Shown here in pieces: positions 56,475 through 64,000 of a stretch of 64,000 nucleotides of DNA (position 1 is the first letter of the stretch; the number at the start of each line of letters is the position of its first letter). The stretch is taken from positions 2,284,501-2,348,500 of the forward strand of contig NZ_CP016756.1 of NCBI RefSeq assembly GCF_001700965.1. Reading direction: 5' to 3'. The translations under genes and the position numbers were made by a program. Under the pieces are notes generated by a model, which saw only the letters and a list, made by a program, of their open reading frames with translations, had not been told where the DNA came from and searched no databases. This DNA is from Stenotrophomonas nitritireducens. Its GTDB lineage: Bacteria; Pseudomonadota; Gammaproteobacteria; Xanthomonadales; Xanthomonadaceae.

Positions 56475-57758
56475 ATGGGTATCGCAATTCTCTTTGCCGT
56501 GTTCGGCGTGCTGTTGCTGATCGGCGTGCCGGTGGCCTATGCCCTGGCAGCGGCCTCGCTGGCTACCTTGCTGTACCTGGATCTGCCCAGCATCGTGATG
56601 GTGCAGCAGATTTCCGCCGGCACCGGTTCGGCCTCGCTGATCGCCATCCCGCTTTTCATCTTCGCCGGTGAAATCATGATGCGCGGCGGTATTTCCGAGC
56701 GGTTGATCTCGCTGGCCTCGTCGCTGGTCGGGCGCATGCGGGGCGGCCTGGGCCAGGTCTCCATCCTGTCCTCGCTGTTCTTCGGCGGTGTGTCGGGTTC
56801 GGCCATCGCCGACGTCTCGGCGGTGGGCGGCACGATGATTCCGCAGATGGTCAAGCGCGGCTACGACCGGGATTTCGCGGTCAACGTCAGCATCACCGCC
56901 GCATTGGTGGCGCTGCTGGTGCCGCCTTCGCACAACCTGATTCTGTTCTCCGCCGCGGCCGGTGGTGGCCTGTCCATTGCCGATCTGTTTGCCGCAGGCA
57001 TCATGCCGGCGCTGTTGATGACGGTGGTGCTGATGGTCACCGGCTACGTGGTTGCACGTCGCCGTGGCTACGGCGTGGAGGCTTTCCCGGGCTGGCGTGC
57101 GGTGCTGCTGCGGCTGGTTGCCGCCCTGCCCGGCCTGGGCCTGGTCGGCCTGATCTTCTTCGGTATCCGCGCCGGCATCTTCACCGCGGTGGAGTCGGCG
57201 GCCATCGCCGTGGTCTACGCGCTGCTGGTGACCACCGTGCTGTACCGCCAGCTGCGCATCAAGGAGTTCTTCGAAACCGTCATCCATGCGGCACGCAGCA
57301 CCGGTGTGATCCTGTTCGTGATCGCCACCGCCGCGGTGTTTGGCTGGTTGCTGGCCTACCTGCAGGTGCCGGCAGCGGCAGTGGAGTTCCTGCAGTCGTT
57401 TGCGCACAGCAAGTACATGGTGCTGCTGATGATCGTGGTGATGCTGCTTTTGCTGGGCACCTTCATGGACCTGGCGCCGATGATCCTGATCTGCACGCCG
57501 ATCTTCCTGCCGGTGGCCAAGGCCTATGGCATCGACCCGATCCACTTCGGCCTGGTGCTGGTGCTGACCGGTGGTCTTGGCCTGGTGACGCCACCGGTGG
57601 GCTCGGTGCTGTTCATCGGCACCGCCATCGGCAAGATCAGCGTGGGCGAAAGCATGAAGACCATCTGGCCGTTCTGGATGGCGGGGTTGGTGGTGTTGCT
57701 GATTGTGACCTTCTTCCCCGAACTGTCGTTGTGGCTGCCAGCCCTGCTGCGTAGCTGA
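56475..57758 (+). CDS. dctM: TRAP transporter large membrane subunit (DctM)
   Basis: A 427-residue, roughly 12-helix membrane protein of the DctM family, the sodium-coupled translocation channel. Typical motifs are PLFIFAGEIMMRGGISERLI, GGLGQVSILSSLFFGGVSGSAIADVSAVG, GTMIPQMVKRGYDRDFAVNVSITAA and PPSHNLILFSAAAGG. The C-terminal PVGSVLFIGTAIGKISVGESMK is also conserved. With DctP and DctQ it forms a complete TRAP transporter. A hairpin lies in the following spacer, and GH43 comes next. Confidence 0.95.
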   Translation: MGIAILFAVFGVLLLIGVPVAYALAAASLATLLYLDLPSIVMVQQISAGTGSASLIAIPLFIFAGEIMMRGGISERLISLASSLVGRMRGGLGQVSILSSLFFGGVSGSAIADVSAVGGTMIPQMVKRGYDRDFAVNVSITAALVALLVPPSHNLILFSAAAGGGLSIADLFAAGIMPALLMTVVLMVTGYVVARRRGYGVEAFPGWRAVLLRLVAALPGLGLVGLIFFGIRAGIFTAVESAAIAVVYALLVTTVLYRQLRIKEFFETVIHAARSTGVILFVIATAAVFGWLLAYLQVPAAAVEFLQSFAHSKYMVLLMIVVMLLLLGTFMDLAPMILICTPIFLPVAKAYGIDPIHFGLVLVLTGGLGLVTPPVGSVLFIGTAIGKISVGESMKTIWPFWMAGLVVLLIVTFFPELSLWLPALLRS

Positions 57759-57770
57759 TGCACGCACGCT

Positions 57771-57794
57771 GCGGGCAGGCTCGCGCCTGCCCGC
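57771..57794 (+). terminator. Perfect hairpin between dctM and GH43 gene
   Basis: GCGGGCAGGC and GCCTGCCCGC pair perfectly over 10 bp with a 4-base TCGC loop, 12 bases after the dctM stop. No strong T-run follows, so it may be an attenuator or mRNA-stability element. Confidence 0.5.
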
Positions 57795-57846
57795 GGTTGT
57801 GCCTTGGCGTTGGCCTGTGCGCTGCGCCGTCAACCTGGAGATGACG

Positions 57847-59424
57847 ATGAACGTGACCCGTACCCTGGCCGCGCTGGCCACGGCTTGCCTGCTTGCGGCC
57901 GCGCCGGCTTGGGCCGCCGCTGCACAGACCACCCCGAAGCGTGGCATCGAGCACCAGCGCATGGCTGACCTGGGCAATGGCAGCTTCCTCAACCCGGTGC
58001 TGGCCGGCGATCACCCGGACCCCTCGGTGCTCAAGGACGGTGACGATTACTACCTCACCCTGTCCTCGTTCGACGCCTACCCCGGCCTGCCGATCTGGCA
58101 TTCGCGCGACCTGGTGAACTGGCAGCCGCTGGGCCATGCCATCACCACCAATGTCGGCGCGATCTGGGCACCGGACATCATCAAGCACGGCAGCCGCTAC
58201 TACATCTATTTCCCGGCCCGTACCGGCGAGTCGCGCAGCAACTTCGTGGTCTGGGCCGATGACATCAAGGGGCCTTGGAGTGAGCCGATCGACATCGGCC
58301 TATCCGGCTACATCGACCCCGGCCACGCCGTCGGCGAAGACGGCAAGCGCTACCTGTTCCTGTCCGGCGGTGATTACGTACAGATCAGCGACGACGGCCT
58401 GAGCGTGGTCGGCAAGCCCAGGCACGTGTACGACGGCTGGCGTTACCCGGCAAGCTGGGACGTGGAGTCCTATGCCCAGGAAGGCCCGAAGATCAGCCAG
58501 CGCAATGGCTGGTATTACATGACCACCGCCGTGGGCGGCACCGCCGGCCCGCCGACCGGGCATATGGTCATCACCGCACGTTCGCGTTCGATCCACGGGC
58601 CGTGGGAAAACGCGCCGAACAACCCCATCACCCGCACCGTCGATCGCGCCGAGCCGTGGTGGTCACGCGGCCATGCCACCTTGATCGAAGGCACCGACGG
58701 GCGCGGCTGGATGATGTACCACGGCTATGAGAACGGCTACTGGACGCTGGGCCGGCAGATGCTGCTGGAGCCGATCGAGTGGACCGCCGATGGCTGGTTC
58801 GTGGCCAAGGGCGGCGATCTTGGTGCGCCGCTGGCCAAGCCTTCCGGTGAGGCCGTGCCGCATGGCATGGCGCTGTCCGATGACTTCAAGGGTGGCAAGC
58901 TTGGCCCGCAGTGGTCGTTCTTCAACCCGGCCCGCGACGAATACCAGCGGCTGTCCTTCGACCAGAACGGCATGACCCTGCAGGGTAAGGGTACGACCCC
59001 GCGCGACAGCTCACCGCTGACTGCCATTGCCGGCGACGTGGCCTATGAATTCGAAGTGGAGATGGACATCGAGCCGGGTGCGTTCGGCGGTGCCCTGCTG
59101 TTCTACAGCGACCGCCTGTATGCCGGCGTCGGCAGCAATGGCGAACAGTTCATCCTGCACCGCTATGGCGAGGAGCGCCCCACCCGGCCCCAGCCCAGCG
59201 CCACCGGCGGCAAGCTGTGGCTGCGGGTAACCAACAACCGCCATATCCTCACCATCCACAGTTCCAAGGACGGCAGCAGCTGGCAGAAGTATCCTGTTCA
59301 GATGGAAGTCTCCGGCTACCATCACAATGTGGCGGGGAAATTCCTTGCGCTGAAGCCGGCCATCTACGCTGGCGGCAACGGCAAGGTGCATTTCCGCCAG
59401 TTCCGCTACCGCGCATTGGATTGA
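57847..59424 (+). CDS. Glycoside hydrolase family 43 (arabinosidase/xylosidase type)
   Basis: A 525-residue secreted enzyme started at the ATG at 57847, correctly spaced from GGAG; an ATG two codons upstream overlaps that site. Signal peptide MNVTRTLAALATACLLAAAPAWAAA. The five-bladed GH43 domain (residues ~35-330) shows LAGDHPDPSVLKDGDDYYLTLSSF, with its catalytic aspartate, and a later ESYAQEGPKI glutamate-containing strand. A C-terminal beta-sandwich (LSDDFKGGKLGPQWSFFNPARDEYQRL...) is the partner domain of several GH43 subfamilies. In a pectin locus the likely role is removal of arabinose or xylose side chains. Confidence 0.9.
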   Translation: MNVTRTLAALATACLLAAAPAWAAAAQTTPKRGIEHQRMADLGNGSFLNPVLAGDHPDPSVLKDGDDYYLTLSSFDAYPGLPIWHSRDLVNWQPLGHAITTNVGAIWAPDIIKHGSRYYIYFPARTGESRSNFVVWADDIKGPWSEPIDIGLSGYIDPGHAVGEDGKRYLFLSGGDYVQISDDGLSVVGKPRHVYDGWRYPASWDVESYAQEGPKISQRNGWYYMTTAVGGTAGPPTGHMVITARSRSIHGPWENAPNNPITRTVDRAEPWWSRGHATLIEGTDGRGWMMYHGYENGYWTLGRQMLLEPIEWTADGWFVAKGGDLGAPLAKPSGEAVPHGMALSDDFKGGKLGPQWSFFNPARDEYQRLSFDQNGMTLQGKGTTPRDSSPLTAIAGDVAYEFEVEMDIEPGAFGGALLFYSDRLYAGVGSNGEQFILHRYGEERPTRPQPSATGGKLWLRVTNNRHILTIHSSKDGSSWQKYPVQMEVSGYHHNVAGKFLALKPAIYAGGNGKVHFRQFRYRALD

Positions 59425-59439
59425 GCGCGGCCCGATAGA

Positions 59440-60525
59440 ATGAATGTATTGAACGGTTTCAAGGACATCCCCTTGCGCAAGAAAGCCGACGTCGCCGCCA
59501 CGCCCCAGTCACTGGGGCGGCCCGCCACCATCAACGACATCGCGCGGTTGTCGGGTGTTTCCAAGAAAACCGTCTCGCGGATCATCAACAACTCGCCGCT
59601 GGTGCGCAAAGACACCCGTGACAAGGTCGAGGCGTTGATGCGCGAGGTCGGCTACACGCCCGATCCGCTGGCGCGTGGCCTGGCGTTCCGGCGCTCGTTC
59701 CTGATCGGCATGGTCTACGACAACCCCACCGCGCAATACGTGGTGGACATGCAGAACGGTGCACTGGACGCGTTGCGCGGCTCTACCTTCGAGCTGGTGG
59801 TGCACCCCTGCGACACCCGCAGCCCCGGCTATATCGAGGGCGTGAAGCGCTTCGTGCAGCAGCAGAAGCTGCACGGCGTGATCCTGGTGCCGCGTGCCTC
59901 CGAAGACCAGGCGCTGGCCGACATGCTGGATGAAATCGGCTGCCGCTTCACCCGCATCGCCGCGCTGCCGCTGGATGAAACCTCGCAGATGGTGATCACC
60001 CACGACCGTGACGGTGCGGCCGAGGCGGCCGACTACCTGCTGTCACTGGGCCACCGCGATATCGCCCTGATCACCGGCCCCACTGCCTACCGTTCGGCGC
60101 ATGAACGCACCGCCGGTTTCATCGAGGCGCTGGAACGGCGTGGCATCGAGCTGCCGCCAGCACGCATCATCGAGGCCGGCTACACCTTCGAATCCGGTGT
60201 GGCCGCCGCCGAGAAGCTGCTGCTGGGCAAGCAGCGTCCGACCGCCATCTTCACTGGTAACGATGAGATGGCCGCCGGCGTCTACAAGGTCGCCATGCGC
60301 GCCGGCATCAGCATTCCGCGCGAGTTGTCGGTGGTCGGTTACGACGACAGCCCGTTGGCCTCGCGGCTGTGGCCATCGTTGACGTCGGTGCGCCGCAATA
60401 CCCGTGACACCGGGCGTACAGCGGCCGCGATGCTGATCCAGCCCGAAGGCAAGAACGCCATGCCGATGGCCAGCGTACGCCCGCATCTGATCGTGCGCGA
60501 TTCCTGCCAGCCACCGCAGGACTGA
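59440..60525 (+). CDS. LacI-family regulator, probable pectin/uronate repressor
   Basis: Up to 361 residues. The DNA-binding headpiece is at residues ~29-75 (ATINDIARLSGVSKKTVSRIINNSPLVRKDTRDKVEALMREVGYTPD), followed by a periplasmic-binding-protein-like ligand domain (SFLIGMVYDNPTAQYVVDMQNGALDALR...VVGYDDSPLASRLWPSLTSVR). ATG at 59440 has no clear ribosome-binding site; an in-frame TTG at 59473 follows AAGGAC at good distance and may be the real start. Four TGACACCG-containing sites in front of uronate genes are the obvious operator candidates. A ketodeoxy-sugar acid is the likely effector, as for KdgR-type regulators of xanthomonads. Confidence 0.9.
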   Translation: MNVLNGFKDIPLRKKADVAATPQSLGRPATINDIARLSGVSKKTVSRIINNSPLVRKDTRDKVEALMREVGYTPDPLARGLAFRRSFLIGMVYDNPTAQYVVDMQNGALDALRGSTFELVVHPCDTRSPGYIEGVKRFVQQQKLHGVILVPRASEDQALADMLDEIGCRFTRIAALPLDETSQMVITHDRDGAAEAADYLLSLGHRDIALITGPTAYRSAHERTAGFIEALERRGIELPPARIIEAGYTFESGVAAAEKLLLGKQRPTAIFTGNDEMAAGVYKVAMRAGISIPRELSVVGYDDSPLASRLWPSLTSVRRNTRDTGRTAAAMLIQPEGKNAMPMASVRPHLIVRDSCQPPQD

Positions 60526-60575
60526 GCACCCCAAGTTTTTGTTTTGCAAGGGAAACTACTTATCTTGCAGTGCAA

Positions 60576-60606
60576 AATGACACCGGTTTCCATAATTGGC
60601 TAGAAT
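60576..60606 (+). promoter_or_regulatory. kduD promoter with operator-like motif (site 4)
   Basis: ATGACA (60577-60582), 18 bases, TAGAAT (60601-60606) is a plausible promoter. The operator-like TGACACCGGTTTCCA begins at 60578, overlapping the -35 element. The rest of the spacer 60526-60742 shows no gene. Confidence 0.6.
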
Positions 60607-60742
60607 CGTCTGGCAGGCCCGCCGAATGCACCAGCGGGCCACTGGACAGATGCGCTGACCGGGTTTACCCCGGAGCCATCGCCCCGCTACGGCGCCCGCC
60701 GCCGCCAGCACCATCGAACTACCGCTCTGGGAGAGGAACAGC

Positions 60743-61498
60743 ATGACGAATCCATTCAGTCTCGAAGGCAAGGTCGCCCTGGTAACCGGTGCCAATACCG
60801 GCCTGGGCCAGGGCATCGCGCTGGCGCTGTCCGCCGCCGGTGCCGATATTGCCGGCGCCGGCATCGTCCCGGCCGACGAGACCGCCGACAAGGTGCGCGC
60901 GCTGGGCCGCCGCTTCCTCAACATCGAAGCCAACCTGATCAGCATCGAGCCGGTTGAGCGCGTGGTTGCCGAAACCATCGCCGGCCTGGGCCGGCTTGAC
61001 ATCCTGGTCAACAACGCCGGCCTGATCCGCCGCGCCGATGCCGTGGATTTCAGCGAGAAGGATTGGGACGACGTGATGAACGTCAACATCAAGTCCGCCT
61101 TCTTCATGAGCCAGGCGGCCGGCAAGCATTTCATCGCTCAGGGCAGCGGCAAGATCATCAACATCGCCTCGATGCTGTCCTTCCAGGGCGGCGTGCGGGT
61201 GCCTTCGTATACCGCGTCCAAGAGTGGCATTGCCGGCATCACCCGCCTGCTGGCCAATGAATGGGCAGGCAAGGGCGTGACCATCAACGCCATCGCGCCG
61301 GGTTACATGGCCACCGACAACACCGCGCAGCTGCGTGCCGACGAAGACCGCAACAAGGCGATCCTGGACCGCATCCCGGCAGGCCGCTGGGGCAAGCCGG
61401 AAGACCTGGGCGGCACCGCGGTATTCCTGGCATCCAGCGCCTCGGATTACGTCAACGGCGCGATCATTCCGGTGGATGGTGGTTGGTTGGCGCGTTGA
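60743..61498 (+). CDS. kduD: 2-keto-3-deoxygluconate 5-dehydrogenase (KduD)
   Basis: A 251-residue short-chain dehydrogenase. NAD-binding GANTGLGQG is near residue 16, LVNNAGLIRRADAV near 90, the catalytic Ser near 143 and the YTASKSG Tyr-Lys near 155. Sequence flow (NPFSLEGKVALVTGANTGLGQGIA...) is typical of KduD, which reduces 2,5-diketo-3-deoxygluconate to 2-keto-3-deoxygluconate in uronate catabolism. Ribosome-binding site AGAGGAAC precedes the ATG. An operator-like site and promoter lie upstream. An RpiB-family isomerase gene, likely supplying its substrate, follows after repeats. Confidence 0.92.
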   Translation: MTNPFSLEGKVALVTGANTGLGQGIALALSAAGADIAGAGIVPADETADKVRALGRRFLNIEANLISIEPVERVVAETIAGLGRLDILVNNAGLIRRADAVDFSEKDWDDVMNVNIKSAFFMSQAAGKHFIAQGSGKIINIASMLSFQGGVRVPSYTASKSGIAGITRLLANEWAGKGVTINAIAPGYMATDNTAQLRADEDRNKAILDRIPAGRWGKPEDLGGTAVFLASSASDYVNGAIIPVDGGWLAR

Positions 61499-61569
61499 TG
61501 GTTGAAGGTGGTGGGTGGAGGCTTTTAGAGCAATGAAGAAGCGAAAGCTTAAGGGCTGGAAAGCGTAGA

Positions 61570-61614
61570 GCGCCCTCACCCCTACCCCTCTCCCGCATGC
61601 GGGAGAGGGGACAG
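61570..61614. repeat. CCCCTCTCCCGC stem-loop repeat
   Basis: CCCCTCTCCCGCATGCGGGAGAGGGG forms a near-perfect palindrome just after kduD; same dispersed family as elsewhere in the window. Confidence 0.8.
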
Positions 61615-61650
61615 CAACAGACAAGGCAGGAGCTGAAGCAACGTCAGAAG

Positions 61651-61780
61651 CTAAGGCCAAAGCCAAAGCCAAAGCCAAAGCCAAAGCCAAGGCCAAGGCC
61701 AAGGCCAAGGCCAAGGCCAAGGCCAAAGCAACGGCAACGGCAAGAGCTAAAACAACGGCCTAAGCAACGGCTAAAGCAAT
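61651..61780. repeat. (AAAGCC/AAGGCC)n microsatellite tract
   Basis: A run of five AAAGCC-type hexamers followed by seven AAGGCC-type hexamers and then irregular AGCAACGGC units. It lies between two CTCTCCC stem-loops (61570 and 61831). A Lys-Pro/Arg-Pro reading frame through it is an artefact. Confidence 0.82.
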
Positions 61781-61830
61781 AGCGAGCGGCAGCAGCCAAG
61801 TTGCAGCCGCGAGCAGCACAGATTTCCCTT

Positions 61831-61873
61831 CTCCCGCTTGCGGGAGAAGGTGCCCCGAAGGGGCGGATGAGGG
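61831..61873. repeat. CTTCTCCCGC stem-loop repeat
   Basis: CCCTTCTCCCGCTTGCGGGAGAAGG followed by GCCCCGAAGGGGC, the partner type seen at 46302 and 62684. Confidence 0.78.
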
Positions 61874-61932
61874 GAGCTTTAGCTTCCACCCCATCACCAA
61901 CACCGTTTCCCCCTATAAATGAGAGTCACGCA

Positions 61933-62571
61933 ATGAAAATCGCATTGATGCAGGAGTTCAGCCAGGCCGCCAAGAACCCGGTGGTGCTGGAACAGCTCAA
62001 CACCGTCGCTGCCGCACAGGGCCACGACGTGTACAACGTCGGCATGGACGGTGACAACGATCACCGCCTGACCTACATCCACCTGGGCATCTGCGCCGCA
62101 CTGCTGCTCAATGCCAAGGCCGTGGATTTCGTGGTGGCCGGTTGCGGCACCGGGCAGGGCGCGATGATGTCGCTCAACGCATGGCCGGGCGTGTACTGCG
62201 GCTACTGCATCGAGCCGACCGACGCCTTCCTGTTCGCCCAGGTCAACAGCGGCAACGCGCTGGCACTGCCGTTCGCCAAGGGCTTCGGCTGGGGCGCGGA
62301 AATCAACATCCGCTACATCTTCGAGAAGGCATTTGCTGGTGAGCGCGGCCAGGGTTACCCGGCCGAGCGCAAGGAATCGCAGATGGCCAACGCCGGCATC
62401 CTGGCACAGGTGAAGCAGGGCGCTTCGAAGGACTTCGTCGAAGGCCTGAAGTCCATCGACCAGGAACTGGTGAAGCAGGCCGTCGGTGGCGAGCGCTTCC
62501 AGAAGGCATTCTTCGACAACGCGCAGGACCAGAACATCGTCGCCTACGTGAAGAGCGTGCTGGGCAAGTAA
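61933..62571 (+). CDS. RpiB/LacA/LacB-family isomerase (candidate KduI substitute)
   Basis: A 212-residue RpiB/LacAB-family sugar isomerase: MKIALMQEFSQAAKNPVVLEQL start, HDVYNVGMDGDNDHRLTYIHLGICAALLLNAKAVDFVVAGCGTGQGAMMSLN with the family's catalytic cysteine region GCGTGQG. A ~60-residue C-terminal extension goes beyond classical RpiB. Streptococcal RpiB homologues (DhuI) isomerise 4-deoxy-5-hexosulose-uronate in place of KduI. Its place behind kduD, with no kduI in the window, supports the same role. Not proven; a pentose-phosphate role is the alternative. Confidence 0.85.
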   Translation: MKIALMQEFSQAAKNPVVLEQLNTVAAAQGHDVYNVGMDGDNDHRLTYIHLGICAALLLNAKAVDFVVAGCGTGQGAMMSLNAWPGVYCGYCIEPTDAFLFAQVNSGNALALPFAKGFGWGAEINIRYIFEKAFAGERGQGYPAERKESQMANAGILAQVKQGASKDFVEGLKSIDQELVKQAVGGERFQKAFFDNAQDQNIVAYVKSVLGK

Positions 62572-62683
62572 GCCCTGGTGTGCAGCAGCGCCCTCGCGGG
62601 CAGACAAGGGCGCCTGCGGGCGCCTTTGTTGTTTGTGGATTCTGGTGCTCTATCAGCGCTCCTTGGAAAACGTATCCAGCCCT

Positions 62684-62831
62684 TCTCCCCTTGCGGGAGA
62701 AGGTGCCCGTAGGGCGGAAGAGGGGAGGCGTGCGAAGCACGCTTGCTTCTCGGTGCTGGCAGACAGAAAAGCAGCGATCTTCGATCGCGTCCCCTCTCCC
62801 CAACCCCTCTCCCGCAAGGGGAGAGGGGCTT
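62684..62831. repeat. ~150-bp stem-loop element (inverted copy of 50264)
   Basis: Contains CCCTTCTCCCCTTGCGGGAG, GCGTGCGAAGCACGC, GCGATCTTCGATCGC and CCCCTCTCCCGCAAGGGGAG in this order, which is the reverse-complement order of the element at 50264-50414, with an extra ~15 bases of centre. Confidence 0.78.
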
Positions 62832-62848
62832 CAGAGCAGAAGCAACGC

Positions 62849-64000
62849 ATGAAATTTTACGCACTGTCGCTCGTCGTCCTTTGCGTCTCCGCATTTTCAG
62901 CCCAGGCCCAAGCCCAATCCAACGAACCCACCCACCGCATCTTCATAGCCGCAGACTCCACGGCAGCCAGCTACGGCCCCGAGCGCGCTCCACAAGCCGG
63001 CTGGGGCCAGGCGCTGCAAAGCTGGCTGGATGAAGGCCAATGGCAGGTACGCAACCATGCCGTTGGTGGCCGCAGCACCCGCAGCTTCATCAATGAAGGG
63101 CGGCTGGTTGCAATCGAAAAGGAGCTGCAAGCAGGCGATGTACTGCTGATCCAGTTCGGCCACAACGATGCCAAGCGCGAAGACCCAACGCGCTACACCG
63201 ATCCAGACAGCGACTACCCACAATTCCTCTCGCGTTACATCGCTGCTGCACGCGGAAAGGGCGCAACACCGATCCTGATCACCCCGGTTGCGCGGCTGCT
63301 CTACGACTTCGGTGCGCTGCTGGATACACATGGCCGCTACACGCAGGCAATGAAGCAGGTGGCGAAAGCGCAGAACGTGCAGCTGATCGATCTCAACGCC
63401 AGCTCGATGGCGTGGATACGCGCGCTGGGGGAGCAGGGCGCCAAGCCTTACTTCATGTTCGTCCCCGAACAGAACAAGGCCGATGGCACGCACTTCAGCG
63501 TCGCAGGTGCAACTGCGGTTGCCTGCCAGGTGATGCGTGGCTGGGTCGAGATCGCACCGCAGATGAAAGCAACACTGAAGCGCGATATCGACTGCGGTGC
63601 GATCAGCGCAGGGCAGGGCGTTGCAGCCTCCACACCAAGTGCCGCGGCACCGGCAGTTGCGGCTTCAACGCAGGCTGCAGGCAACCCGCACGGCTCGCAG
63701 GTGATCCGCGAGCAGGACATCGGCCGCGCGCAATCCGGCCCACATGGCGGCGCCGGACCGACCACGGCGTACTCGTTCTTCGCCGACGTAAGCGATCTGC
63801 CCTTCGTGATGCGCAAGCGTGTACTGCACAAGGGCGCCGGCATCGGCCTGCATCCGCAGCACAAGGATGAGATCTACTACATCGTCAGTGGACGCGGCCT
63901 TTATGTGCTGGATGGAACGCAGTACGAAGTAGGGCCAGGACATGCGCTGCTCACGCGCAGTGGCAGCCACCACGCCCTGCAGCAGAGCGGCGACGAGGAC
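62849..64000 (+). CDS. SGNH acetylesterase fused to KdgF-like cupin (3' end outside window)
   Basis: An open frame from the ATG at 62849 runs off the window (384 residues so far). Signal peptide (FYALSLVVLCVSAFSAQAQA). The SGNH/CE12-type domain (residues ~28-250) has the nucleophile block AADSTAAS (Ser37), GGRST, FGHND and DGTH (Asp212/His215), as in rhamnogalacturonan acetylesterases. An Ala/Pro-rich linker (~255-280) leads to a cupin domain with GLHPQHKDEIYYIVSGRGLYVLDG, a pattern like KdgF, which opens unsaturated galacturonate. The fusion would couple deacetylation to linearisation outside the cytoplasm. Its stop codon is not visible. Confidence 0.88.
   Translation, partial: MKFYALSLVVLCVSAFSAQAQAQSNEPTHRIFIAADSTAASYGPERAPQAGWGQALQSWLDEGQWQVRNHAVGGRSTRSFINEGRLVAIEKELQAGDVLLIQFGHNDAKREDPTRYTDPDSDYPQFLSRYIAAARGKGATPILITPVARLLYDFGALLDTHGRYTQAMKQVAKAQNVQLIDLNASSMAWIRALGEQGAKPYFMFVPEQNKADGTHFSVAGATAVACQVMRGWVEIAPQMKATLKRDIDCGAISAGQGVAASTPSAAAPAVAASTQAAGNPHGSQVIREQDIGRAQSGPHGGAGPTTAYSFFADVSDLPFVMRKRVLHKGAGIGLHPQHKDEIYYIVSGRGLYVLDGTQYEVGPGHALLTRSGSHHALQQSGDED

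Noticed and set aside
56121..57992. 623-residue minus-strand His/Gln-rich frame
   Set aside because: Antisense to dctQ and dctM; composition is an artefact of the complementary codons.
61597..61782. Lys-Pro/Arg-Pro repeat frame
   Set aside because: Translation of the AAAGCC microsatellite between two stem-loops; no start signal.

Overview
The window reads as a chromosome segment of a Xanthomonadaceae bacterium, most likely Stenotrophomonas. The gene order dnaA-dnaN-recF-gyrB...tonB-exbB-exbD-exbD-pdxJ is typical of the family. The spacers are full of GTAG-type palindromes (GTAGTGCCGAGCCATGCTCGGC), the short REP-like repeats known from Stenotrophomonas. GC content is high throughout, and no tRNA, rRNA, CRISPR array or insertion-sequence transposase was seen.

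Region 1 (1-13.7 kb) is the replication-origin neighbourhood. It holds the 3' end of dnaA, then dnaN, recF and gyrB, two protease-like genes (CPBP and M48), a TPR protein, and the TonB-ExbB-ExbD1-ExbD2 energy-transducing system. Its non-coding DNA is unusually informative: perfect parS-like sites (two of them inside recF), clusters of DnaA boxes in three spacers, an AT-rich stretch before recF, and an unexplained family of palindromes (AGATTTC-nn-GAAATCT) in the dnaN-recF spacer.

Region 2 (13.7-37 kb) is mostly housekeeping and stress genes. It includes pdxJ, cardiolipin synthase, a MarR-controlled FUSC/DUF1656/HlyD efflux operon, a radical SAM protein, a 2OG-Fe(II) oxygenase, fructose-1,6-bisphosphatase, a MgtC/DUF4010 membrane protein, an aromatic aminotransferase and a TonB-dependent receptor. 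It ends with an alcohol/aldehyde dehydrogenase pair beside a divergent sigma-54 activator, with a recognisable -24/-12 promoter and an activator palindrome. Spacers here carry REP mosaics, including a four-copy ~174-bp tandem array and two mirrored composite elements around an orphan gene. A further cluster of DnaA boxes surrounds the DUF4010 gene.

Region 3 (37 kb to the end) is a pectin/uronate utilisation locus. Two large outer-membrane TonB-dependent receptors would import oligogalacturonides. Depolymerisation and trimming would be done by a PL10-type pectate lyase, a GH43 enzyme, two esterases, an SGNH rhamnogalacturonan-acetylesterase-like domain fused to a KdgF-like cupin, and a 1264-residue LamG protein of unknown activity. 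A TRAP transporter (DctP-Q-M) would carry uronates across the inner membrane. An RpiB-family isomerase, KduD, KdgK and Eda would convert unsaturated uronate to pyruvate and glyceraldehyde-3-phosphate. No kduI is present in the window; the RpiB-family protein is the best candidate for that step. A LacI-family regulator lies in the locus, and four copies of a shared operator-like motif (TGACACCG-nnn-...) sit in front of the receptor, kdgK-eda, esterase, hydratase/TRAP and kduD units, suggesting one regulon. TonB-ExbBD from region 1 would energise the receptors of region 3.
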